Shown here: positions 1 through 5,468 of the stretch, one piece after another | Layout: each line of letters opens with the position of its first letter | Numbering within the stretch: the stretch's first letter is position 1 | Source of the DNA: Anaerolineae bacterium | GTDB taxonomy: Bacteria; Chloroflexota; Anaerolineae; B4-G1 | Length of the DNA stretch: 7,293 bases | Assembly: GCA_030612185.1 (NCBI GenBank) | Contig: JAUWOI010000215.1 | Location: 1 to 7,293, forward strand | Reading direction: 5' to 3' | Program-made: the position numbers and the translations under genes | The notes under the pieces: model-generated | Told to the model about the DNA's origin: nothing | Databases searched by the model: none | What the model saw: the letters and a program-made list of their open reading frames with translations, nothing else

Positions 1-470
1 TCGCCGTAGGGCAGGTTCCTGGCCAGGAGATCTCCCTTGCCCACCAGGCCCACAAACTGACGCAGCCTGTTGGCCTCCTCCACCGCGTGCGCCTCTTCCT
101 CCCGCGTGGCCTTTGAGCCAATGACGGCTCCGATCCAACCGCGCTTCAGTTGCGGCTCCATGCCGACCAGGATATTCTCGATGGCGCTCATGTTGGCGAA
201 GAGACGGATGTTCTGGTAGGTGCGGGTGATGCCCAGGCGGGCGACCCGGTCCGGCGACTGCCCGTTCAACAGGTGGTCGTTGAAGAAAATCTGGCCTTCG
301 TCGAAACCGTAGAAACCGGTGATGCAGTTAAAAAAGGTGGTCTTCCCCGCGCCGTTCGGCCCGATGATACTGACGATGGAGTGCTCAGGGACTTCGAAGT
401 CAAACGTATCAACCGCCGTCAGGCCGCCAAACCGTTTGGTAACTTGCTTGGAAGTAAGAATGGTAGTCAT
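1..470 (-). CDS. livG: LivG-type ABC transporter ATP-binding protein (partial, 3' end missing)
   Basis: This is the cytoplasmic ATPase of a branched-chain-amino-acid-type (HAAT) importer; it hydrolyses ATP to drive transport through LivH and LivM. The first 156 residues are present. The Walker A motif GPNGAGKTT lies at residues 37-45, and the Q-loop segment RTYQNIRLF at 83-91 has its Gln at 86. The insert around 104-150 is typical of LivG rather than LivF. The reading ends at LPYG (153-156), the start of the LivG form of the ABC signature (usually LPYGDQRR), so Walker B lies outside the window. The ATG at 468-470 has a GAGAGGA ribosome site 8 nt upstream (479-485) and begins 20 nt after the livM stop, as in an operon. 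The frame is open to the window edge. Family assignment is firm; the exact substrate cannot be read from the sequence. Confidence 0.95.
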   Translation of the reverse strand, partial: MTTILTSKQVTKRFGGLTAVDTFDFEVPEHSIVSIIGPNGAGKTTFFNCITGFYGFDEGQIFFNDHLLNGQSPDRVARLGITRTYQNIRLFANMSAIENILVGMEPQLKRGWIGAVIGSKATREEEAHAVEEANRLRQFVGLVGKGDLLARNLPYG

Positions 471-490
471 AGGCTTTGTCCTCTCGTAGG

Positions 491-2218
491 CTATACTGGC
501 TCAATCATGCTCCCTCCGCCAGAGGGCGAAGGTTCCTCCGAATCAGCACGCAATTCGCGCTTCATGACCTCGGATGGCCAGAAACCTTCCGGCCGGGTGA
601 CCATCATCACGATCAGCAGCGCGCCGTACATCAGCAACCGGTACTCGGCGAACTCGCGCAGCAGTTCTGGCAGCCCTACCAGGAGGATCGCCCCCACCAC
701 TACACCAGGCAGGCTCCCTATGCCGCCCACGATGATCAGGCACAACACATTGATAGAAACCATCAGGTTGAAACTGTGAGGAAAGATTGAGCCCAACTTG
801 CTGGCAAAGATCGCCCCCGACATCCCGGCGAAGGCAGCGCCGATGGCAAAGGCCAATAGTTTTGTCTTGACCAGATTGATGCCCATCGCTTCGGCTACGT
901 CCTCATCTTCGCGTAACGCCCTCCATTGCCGCCCCATGCGCGCATCGCGCAGCCGCCAGGAGACGAATAGGGCGAGCAGGCAACAGACCAGGATTACGTA
1001 GTACAACTGCTCCGGTTTGACCAACTCCATACCGGCGACAGAGACGTTGGGAATCTTCAGGATGCCCTGCGCACCGCCGATCCAGGGAGCCAGAAAGTCC
1101 GACAGCACCAGGATGCGGATGATCTCTCCAAAGCCGAGGGTGACGATCGCCAGGTAGTCGCCGCGCATCTTTAGCACTGGAATGACCAGGATAAGGCCCA
1201 TCAACACCGCAGCGAGCACCGAAAAGGGCAGAGCAGTCCAGAACGATAGGCCCGCCACGCCATACTCGCTAGGGGTGAGCAGGGCCATGGTGTAGGCCCC
1301 GATGGCGAAGAAGGCCACGTACCCCAGGTGCAGCATGCCGGCGAAGCCGACCACGATGTTCAGCCCCAACCCCATCAGGACATATATGCCGATGTTGTCA
1401 ACTACCTCGGTCAGATAGGTGCGCAGGAACAGCGGCAGGAACAGCAGAAGCAAGATTCCCAGACCAATTCCACCCCAACGGAGATTCCGTTGTTGCCCGG
1501 GTGGGAGTGCATTGACGCGCCCTTTGATTCCGTCGCCCCGGCTGCCCCACCAACCATTTAGCCCCGCGACGATCAGGAAAACCAGCGTGGCGCCCAGTAC
1601 GGACAACCCCCTGGCCGCGAACACGACCCGCCGGATCGCCAGCCCGAGCCCCTGATTCCCCCACGCCAGGATAATGACCTCGGCCAGCAGCCCGATCAAA
1701 AAGACCGCCGCCAGTCCCCAGATCAGCGGCTGCCGCACGCGCGGGGGCAGCAGGGGAATACCAGCCCCGATCAAACCCAGCACGGACGCTACCACTATCA
1801 GGATCAGAGACCCCAGTGCCTGCCCCTGTCCAAAAGTCAGCATCTCCAGCAGCGCAGGCGAGACATAAGGCATAAACTGGCGCAGATTGAGCGGCTCGGC
1901 TATCAAAACCAGGACGACCAACGGCAGGCTGGAGAGCAGACCAATCACCAACCCCGCCACGAGTACTCGCGGTGGCCCGCCCAGGAGCGTATTGCCCGCG
2001 CCACCACCGGAAAACCGCTGAGCCGCGATGTATCCGCAACCCAGGGCCGCTCCGAAAAGGAAAACGTGACCCACGGAGACCATCCCGCCGATGATGTCGC
2101 GTCCGCCGAATGTCCCTACCATGCCGATCAGGTTGAACGATAACGTGATAACCGCAGCCAGGAGTCCCAGCCGCACGATCTCGCCCCAGTTGAAGCGTGT
2201 TTCTGTTTCCATTGTCAT
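491..2218 (-). CDS. livM: LivM-type ABC transporter permease with long N-terminal membrane extension
   Basis: This is an inner-membrane permease of the HAAT importer and the partner of LivH. From the start used here it has 575 residues, against about 425 for E. coli LivM. The conserved permease core runs from about 274 to 549. It includes LGLNIVVGFAG near 284, RGDYLAIVTLGFGEIIRIL at 352-370, the ATPase-contact loop RALREDEDVAEAMGIN near 434-449, GGIGSLPGVVVGAILL near 498-513 and RPEGFWPS near 542-549. Before it lie about six extra hydrophobic segments (near 15-36, 45-67, 85-108, 134-157, 164-186 and 204-224) that I cannot assign to a domain. Three in-frame ATGs (A at 2224, 2218, 2212) start the frame. 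AGGGAG (2225-2230) abuts the first but is 6 nt from the second, so I chose 2218; 2224 would add Met-Thr. That ribosome site overlaps the livH stop. The C-terminal tail EEPSPSGGG is encoded by a palindrome. Confidence 0.95.
   Translation of the reverse strand: MTMETETRFNWGEIVRLGLLAAVITLSFNLIGMVGTFGGRDIIGGMVSVGHVFLFGAALGCGYIAAQRFSGGGAGNTLLGGPPRVLVAGLVIGLLSSLPLVVLVLIAEPLNLRQFMPYVSPALLEMLTFGQGQALGSLILIVVASVLGLIGAGIPLLPPRVRQPLIWGLAAVFLIGLLAEVIILAWGNQGLGLAIRRVVFAARGLSVLGATLVFLIVAGLNGWWGSRGDGIKGRVNALPPGQQRNLRWGGIGLGILLLLFLPLFLRTYLTEVVDNIGIYVLMGLGLNIVVGFAGMLHLGYVAFFAIGAYTMALLTPSEYGVAGLSFWTALPFSVLAAVLMGLILVIPVLKMRGDYLAIVTLGFGEIIRILVLSDFLAPWIGGAQGILKIPNVSVAGMELVKPEQLYYVILVCCLLALFVSWRLRDARMGRQWRALREDEDVAEAMGINLVKTKLLAFAIGAAFAGMSGAIFASKLGSIFPHSFNLMVSINVLCLIIVGGIGSLPGVVVGAILLVGLPELLREFAEYRLLMYGALLIVMMVTRPEGFWPSEVMKRELRADSEEPSPSGGGSMIEPV
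513..532 (-). repeat. Hairpin-forming palindrome inside the last codons of livM
   Basis: On the transcribed strand the arms CCTTCGCC and GGCGGAGG flank the loop CTCT, giving an 8-bp RNA stem with one U-G wobble. It lies 20 nt before the livM stop codon and encodes part of the low-complexity tail EEPSPSGGG, which is absent from the LivM core. No T-tract follows, so it is not an intrinsic terminator. It may be an intergenic REP-like palindrome that reading has extended through, or a modest RNA-stability element ahead of livG. The pairing is read directly; the role is inferred. Confidence 0.5.
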
Positions 2219-2228
2219 CGTCATCTCC

Positions 2229-3302
2229 CTAAGCCTTCTTTTCGGCTAACGGCTCGCCCATGATGCCCTGGGGCCGGACCAACAGCACCAGCACCAGCAT
2301 GGTGAAGGCGATCACGTCCTTGAGCTGGTAGGGCGAGGTTATGCCCAACCCCTCCAGAAACAGGCAGGGCCCGACCGATTCGAACAGCCCCAGCAATAAC
2401 CCACCCAGTGCAGCGCCGGGGACGCTGCCGCTGCCTCCCAGCACAGCGGCGGTAAACGCCTTGAGGCCTGGGAAAAAACCCATAAAGAAGTGCACCTGCC
2501 GGTACAGCAGTGCGTACAGAACCCCGGCCGCCCCGGCCATCGCCGCACCGACGGCAAAGGTGATCATGATCACCCGGTCCACGTCAATCCCCATCAGCGC
2601 AGCGACGTCTTTGTCCTCCGACACGGCGCGCATGGCCTTCCCCATCCTGGTTCGCATGACGAAGATATACAATCCGATCAGCATCAGGACTGAGGCCACG
2701 ATTACGACGACCTGGGACTTTAAGATTTCCAGCCCCAAAATGGTCCATGATCCTTTTAGAACAGCGACGTCGGGAAAGGCCGTGATGCCGGAACCGTACA
2801 GGCCGCGGAAGAAATACTGCCAGAAGAACGAAGCGCCGATGGCCGTGATCAACGGCACCAGGCGCGGGGCGCGGCGGAGCGGGCGGTAGGCTACGCGCTC
2901 CGTCAGCACGGCGATGCCTATCGAGGTGGCTATGGCCACGACCGAGATGACGAGCAAGGCCCAGATGGGATGGCGATCGGTGAAGCCGGACGCATCCAGA
3001 GGGATGGCAACGAAGACAGTGGCGGTAAAAATCCCCGCCATGAAGAACTCACCATGGGCGAAATTGATCATGAGCAACACGCCATACACCAACGTGTAAC
3101 CCAGCGCGATCAGCGCGTAGAGGCTGCCCTGAGCCAGACCAAAAACTAAAAAGTCCAGCCACTGCTCAGTAGAATATGGGTTGTCGAGGATGGTGGCCAC
3201 GGTTCCCCATAAGACGGCCACGATGAGCGCTATCCGGAGCACCCACAGGGCAATATCCAGATAGTCAATGTTCTCAAACCGCTGACGCATAGTCGTTTGC
3301 AT
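2229..3302 (-). CDS. livH: LivH-type ABC transporter permease
   Basis: This is an inner-membrane permease of the HAAT importer, paired with LivM. It has 357 residues, longer than the roughly 308 of E. coli LivH because of an N-terminal stretch of about 50 residues with an extra hydrophobic segment near 18-38. The conserved core begins at about 55 (GLAQGSLYALIALGYTLVYG, then the MINFAHGEFFM motif near 78-88). It continues with the ATPase-contact loop RTRMGKAMRAVSEDKDVAALMGID near 217-240, LGGSGSVPGAALGGLLLG near 288-305, and ends RPQGIMGEPLAEKKA. The ATG at 3300-3302 is preferred because GGAG (3310-3313) sits 7 nt upstream. An upstream in-frame ATG (3342-3344) would add 14 residues encoded within the preceding hairpin, and a downstream ATG (3288-3290) also exists. 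The stop overlaps the livM ribosome site, so translation of the two permeases is probably coupled. Confidence 0.95.
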   Translation of the reverse strand: MQTTMRQRFENIDYLDIALWVLRIALIVAVLWGTVATILDNPYSTEQWLDFLVFGLAQGSLYALIALGYTLVYGVLLMINFAHGEFFMAGIFTATVFVAIPLDASGFTDRHPIWALLVISVVAIATSIGIAVLTERVAYRPLRRAPRLVPLITAIGASFFWQYFFRGLYGSGITAFPDVAVLKGSWTILGLEILKSQVVVIVASVLMLIGLYIFVMRTRMGKAMRAVSEDKDVAALMGIDVDRVIMITFAVGAAMAGAAGVLYALLYRQVHFFMGFFPGLKAFTAAVLGGSGSVPGAALGGLLLGLFESVGPCLFLEGLGITSPYQLKDVIAFTMLVLVLLVRPQGIMGEPLAEKKA

Positions 3303-3326
3303 AGTCCTTCTCCACTTGCAAGAGTA

Positions 3327-3364
3327 GGGATGAGTCCTGGCCAAACCTCACCTGGACTCATCCC
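3327..3364. repeat. Strong inverted repeat between livK and livH
   Basis: The arms GGGATGAGTCCTGG (3327-3340) and CCTGGACTCATCCC (3351-3364) pair over 14 positions with one internal mismatch (11 perfect outer pairs) around a 10-nt loop. It lies in the 120-nt gap between the livK stop and the livH start and ends about 25 nt before the livH ATG on the leftward message. No T-run follows on that strand, so a classical terminator is unlikely. A second small dyad, GAGTC-ACC-GACTC, is at 3375-3387. By analogy with malE-malF and other binding-protein operons, such a hairpin may protect or terminate a livK-only message so the binding protein is made in excess over the permeases. That role is inferred. 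Confidence 0.65.
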
Positions 3365-3422
3365 CTCATTCCCAGAGTCACCGACTCCAGACCAACAGCC
3401 TGGATGCCAGACGTAGAGCGTA

Positions 3423-4634
3423 CTACGGCACGTACGTCCAGAGTGGCACGTACTCGCCGCTTGTGATCTGGTTGACTGCGATCTCCGGGTCGGCGCAGTC
3501 GCCGTACTGGTCGCAGGTCAGACTGCCGGTGATGCCGTCATAGTCCTTGGTGGCGGACAGCGCATCGCGTAGCGCCTGCCGCCCGATGTGCAGCGTGCCA
3601 TCCTCATCCTGCACCGCGACCTTCTCGACGGCGGCCAGGAGCATCATCGTCCCATCGTAGGCCTGGGCGTGGAAGACGCTCATTGGATCATAGCCGTACT
3701 TCTCCGTGTGGACCTCCAGGAAGTGGTCGTAGATTGGATTATCGTAGGCCAGGTTCGGGCCCGAGATATACATGCCCTCGCAGGCATCGCCAGCGGCTTC
3801 GACAAAGTCCGGCGAATACATCCCATCCGCGCCCGCCAGGATCGTGTCCTCCAGGCCACCGATCTCCCCCGCCTGCCTGGTGATCTGCGCACCCTCGGGG
3901 ATAAAGATCGGGTAGTAGAGGAAGTCCGGCGCGTCCGCGGCGATGGTCGTCAGGATGGGGCGCATATCGGTGTCGCCCACGTTGACCGCCTCCTGAGCCG
4001 TGATGGTGCCGCCCATTTCCACGAACGTGTTAGCGAACACTTCCTGCAACTGGTCGGCGTAGGGGCTACCGTCGTGGATCGTGGCCGCCGTGCGCGCGCC
4101 CAACTCTTCGTACACGTACTTTGCCATAGCCGCGCCCTGCACGGTGTCGTTATGGCAGATGCGGAAGTAGCCAGGGTTCCACGTCAGGTCCGGATTCGTC
4201 AGCGACGGGGCGGTGTTGGAGGGCGAGAGTAGCACCATGCCGGCGTCGGAAGCGATCCTCGAGGCCGGCTCGCCCGAGCTGGAGCAGTTGGTGCCGATGA
4301 CGCCGATCAGGCTGGGGTCAGAGGCCAGCTTGGTGAGGGCCGTCTGGCCACCCTCGGCGCTGCACATGGCGTCCTCACCCACCAGTTCGATCGGGTGTTC
4401 GAGGACTTTTGTGTCGTGGTCGCCAATGGCGATCTCGATGCCATTCCGGGAGTCCACGCCCAGCGATTCATTCGGGCCGGCGATCACCAGGGCGTAGCCG
4501 ATACGGACCGGGTCGCCCGGAGCGATAGTTACACAGCCGATTGCGTCTGTGCACTCGAACGGCGCTGCTTTGGGCGCACAGGACGCCAGCAGCAGACTAA
4601 TGAGCAGCAAACTTACAAACACGAACTTCTTCAT
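3423..4634 (-). CDS. livK: Branched-chain-amino-acid-type ABC transporter substrate-binding lipoprotein
   Basis: This is a type I periplasmic-binding-fold protein (Peripla_BP_6 / LivJ-LivK family) that should capture the substrate outside the membrane and deliver it to LivH-LivM. It has 403 residues. The N-terminus is a lipoprotein signal: MKK, a hydrophobic stretch at 4-17, then the lipobox LASC with the lipidated Cys at 19. The mature part begins VRIGYALVIAGP near 43 and has family segments GVIGTNCSSSGEPASRIA near 111-128 and LLSPSNTAPSLTN near 135-147, which correspond to ligand-contacting loops. Two Cys-X5-Cys pairs (28/34 and 374/380) could form disulfides. The ATG at 4632-4634 has AAGGAGG (4644-4650) 9 nt upstream. 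It is first in the operon, served by the promoter at 4817-4845. Substrate could be branched-chain amino acids or another amino acid or amide; the sequence does not settle this. Confidence 0.94.
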   Translation of the reverse strand: MKKFVFVSLLLISLLLASCAPKAAPFECTDAIGCVTIAPGDPVRIGYALVIAGPNESLGVDSRNGIEIAIGDHDTKVLEHPIELVGEDAMCSAEGGQTALTKLASDPSLIGVIGTNCSSSGEPASRIASDAGMVLLSPSNTAPSLTNPDLTWNPGYFRICHNDTVQGAAMAKYVYEELGARTAATIHDGSPYADQLQEVFANTFVEMGGTITAQEAVNVGDTDMRPILTTIAADAPDFLYYPIFIPEGAQITRQAGEIGGLEDTILAGADGMYSPDFVEAAGDACEGMYISGPNLAYDNPIYDHFLEVHTEKYGYDPMSVFHAQAYDGTMMLLAAVEKVAVQDEDGTLHIGRQALRDALSATKDYDGITGSLTCDQYGDCADPEIAVNQITSGEYVPLWTYVP

Positions 4635-4810
4635 TGCCTTTCTCCTCCTTATACGAAGCGTTAATCAAAAAAACACACACAGAGAGACAGGCCGCAGCAT
4701 ACTCTGGCGGGGTGACCATCCCCCGGAAACGGCCTATCCTGAGAATCGAAGAGTGTAGTCCGCCACCACCTCCTTTCGCTTTACCCAAAGGGGAATCAGG
4801 AATGAAGTAC
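4635..4810 (-). promoter_or_regulatory. Long structured 5' leader of the liv operon
   Basis: The predicted livK transcript start (about 4810) leaves a leader of roughly 175 nt that can fold. Proximal to the gene, GGATAGGCCG (plus-strand 4730-4739) pairs with CGGCCTGTCT (4685-4694) in a 10-bp stem with two G-U wobbles. This stem encloses a CGGGG/CCCCG hairpin (4721-4725 with 4708-4712). After the stem comes a U/G-rich run ending in seven U (4667-4673), about 11 nt downstream. Further upstream, CCTGA (4796-4800) can pair with TCAGG (4738-4742), around a CCTTT/AAAGG hairpin (4787-4791 with 4772-4776). It matches no riboswitch or T-box consensus I know. The U-run is too far from the stem for a textbook terminator. 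An attenuator or ligand-sensing leader is possible but unproven; the pairings are by eye. Confidence 0.4.
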
Positions 4811-4816
4811 CGCCCT

Positions 4817-4845
4817 ATTTTACCAAACTCGCCCCAACTTGTCAA
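4817..4845 (-). promoter_or_regulatory. Sigma70-type promoter for the liv operon
   Basis: On the minus strand a perfect -35 box TTGACA (4840-4845) is followed, 17 bp away, by the -10 box TAAAAT (4817-4822), which is preceded by TGG, an extended -10. The predicted transcript start is near 4810-4811 (G residues). The element points toward livK, 176 nt upstream of its ATG, and is the only strong promoter seen for the operon within the window. Confidence 0.85.
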
Positions 4846-4868
4846 CTACGACTCAGGTACAGTTGACA
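4840..4868. promoter_or_regulatory. 8-bp inverted repeat spanning both -35 boxes (possible shared operator)
   Basis: TGTCAACT (4840-4847) and AGTTGACA (4861-4868) are perfect inverted copies separated by 13 bp, so the arm centres are 21 bp, about two helical turns, apart. The six outermost bases of each arm are the -35 boxes of the two divergent promoters. The symmetry is therefore partly explained by the promoters, but the match extends two bases further on each side. A dimeric regulator binding here would cover both -35 boxes; no regulator gene is in view, so this is inference. Confidence 0.4.
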
Positions 4869-4891
4869 TCTGCGCCGGAGTCTGCTAAAAT
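4863..4891 (+). promoter_or_regulatory. Sigma70-type promoter for the DUF4870 gene
   Basis: A perfect -35 box TTGACA (4863-4868) and the -10 box TAAAAT (4886-4891) are 17 bp apart, and TGC directly before the -10 gives an extended -10 element. Transcription should start near 4897-4899, giving an 80-nt leader to the GTG at 4980. The leader holds a small dyad, GTGAA-CGC-TTCAC (4924-4936), and an AAGGAGGT ribosome site (4964-4971). Confidence 0.87.
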
Positions 4892-4979
4892 AGCGAATAA
4901 GTTCCGGCGGTGGAGCGCGACGCGTGAACGCTTCACCAGATCCAATGCGCGCTAAATAGAACCAAGGAGGTAAGACAAA

Positions 4980-5312
4980 GTGGCAGAAGAAATGGCAGGT
5001 GCACCAATGGGTGGCGAGGAGATCACCGACGACGATAAGTTGTGGGCACTTTTGTGCTGGATCATTGGGATCATCGTACCCATCATCGTCTTGTTGATGG
5101 AGGACAAGAAGGATCGCCCCTTCATCAAGTATCACGCTGTTCAATCCCTCGCCTTCTCGGCGGTCTGGCTCGTAATCGGTACCATCACCGCTGGATGCGC
5201 AGGAGTGTTGGGCTTGGTCTACGCGATCTATCTGGCAGTCCAGGCCTACCAGGGCAAGTGGGTCACCATCCCTATCATCACCGATTTCTGCAAAAACCAG
5301 GGCTGGCTCTAG
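4980..5312 (+). CDS. Small DUF4870-family membrane protein
   Basis: This 110-residue integral membrane protein resembles the DUF4870 (Tic20-like) family; its molecular function is unknown. An acidic, Gly/Met-rich N-terminus (1-20) precedes a hydrophobic segment at about 21-40. A charged loop follows, EDKKDRPFIKYHAVQSL (41-57), whose 'RPFIKYHAVQ' part is the conserved family signature. Two more hydrophobic stretches lie at about 58-75 and 76-90, and the tail is IPIITDFCKNQGWL. The start is a GTG with a near-perfect Shine-Dalgarno AAGGAGGT (4964-4971) 8 nt upstream; the in-frame ATG at 4992 is too far from it. The gene has its own strong promoter on the left and an intrinsic terminator on the right, so it looks monocistronic. 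Its promoter is back to back with that of the liv operon, but nothing in the protein links it to transport. Confidence 0.88.
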   Translation: MAEEMAGAPMGGEEITDDDKLWALLCWIIGIIVPIIVLLMEDKKDRPFIKYHAVQSLAFSAVWLVIGTITAGCAGVLGLVYAIYLAVQAYQGKWVTIPIITDFCKNQGWL

Positions 5313-5339
5313 CCCCGTCTTGCGACAAGGCACGTGGAG

Positions 5340-5373
5340 GCCCTTCCCCGTTGAGGAGAAGGGCTTTTCCTTT
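5340..5373 (+). terminator. Intrinsic terminator after the DUF4870 gene
   Basis: GCCCTTCCCC (5340-5349) pairs with GGAGAAGGGC (5355-5364) over 10 positions with one mismatch around the loop GTTGA. It is followed immediately by TTTTCCTTT (5365-5373). It lies 28 nt after the DUF4870 stop. No T-run follows on the opposite strand, so it acts rightward and should isolate recJ from the upstream promoter. Confidence 0.85.
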
Positions 5374-5400
5374 CGTTCGCCTTGTGGTAAGATAACGATC

Positions 5401-5455
5401 CAATGAACAATGACCCAATGAATCAATGAACAATGAGAGCACAGTTGTTCATTGA
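5401..5455 (+). repeat. CAATGAACAA short repeat cluster with 11-bp inverted repeat upstream of recJ
   Basis: CAATGAACAATGA occurs at 5401-5413 and again at 5424-5436, with a partial CAATGAATCAATGA copy between. An inverted copy, TTGTTCATTG, follows at 5445-5454. TCAATGAACAA (5423-5433) and TTGTTCATTGA (5445-5455) form a perfect 11-bp inverted repeat with an 11-nt loop, ending just before the recJ ribosome site (GGAG, 5459-5462). It is much more AT-rich than the flanking genes. It could be a simple-sequence or miniature repeat, or a hairpin that modulates recJ translation. No convincing promoter for recJ was found here: TAAGAT at 5388-5393 lacks a good -35. Confidence 0.6.
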
Positions 5456-5468
5456 AACGGAGTTCCCT

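Noticed and set aside
325..333. T6 run in livG just after Walker A as a slippage or frameshift site
   Set aside because: The frame continues normally through Phe-Phe-Asn, as expected in LivG, and no alternative frame product is supported.
150..779. Rightward open frame (209 codons) across livG and livM
   Set aside because: It is antisense to two conserved genes and their junction, with no recognisable domain.
1398..2039. Leftward open frame (213 codons) overlapping livM in another frame
   Set aside because: It lies wholly within livM, whose transmembrane pattern and motifs are clear; the alternative product is Gly/Arg/Ala-rich without motifs.
3588..4232. Long rightward open frame (214 codons) opposite livK
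   Set aside because: It is antisense to a well-supported gene, has no convincing ribosome site and an Arg/His/Val-rich composition typical of a GC-rich shadow frame.
4667..4694. Intrinsic terminator in the livK leader (stem followed by U7)
   Set aside because: The U-run starts about 11 nt after the stem base, too far for a canonical terminator; left as part of the candidate regulatory leader.
4734..4769. Possible leader peptide (GTG GTG GCG ... TAG, 11 codons) in the livK leader
   Set aside because: The SD-like AAAGGAGG directly abuts or overlaps the GTG codons, and the peptide has no run of regulatory codons. Kept only as a side note to the leader finding.
4807..4816. T-box-like sequence AGGGCGGTAC on the minus strand
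   Set aside because: It resembles the T-box core but lies at the predicted transcript start, with no room for the upstream specifier stem and no NCCNR-type continuation.
5365..5411. Promoter for recJ (TAAGAT at 5388-5393, or TTGTGG with AACAAT)
   Set aside because: No good -35 at the right spacing for the first, and both boxes are poor for the second; not strong enough to list.
4842..5426. Leftward open frame (194 codons) across the DUF4870 gene
   Set aside because: It is antisense to the gene with promoter, Shine-Dalgarno and terminator, and it spans that promoter and terminator.
5401..5454. CRISPR-like or iteron-like repeats
   Set aside because: The units are only about 10-13 bases, irregularly spaced, with two direct copies and one inverted; there are no spacers, cas genes or replication gene nearby.
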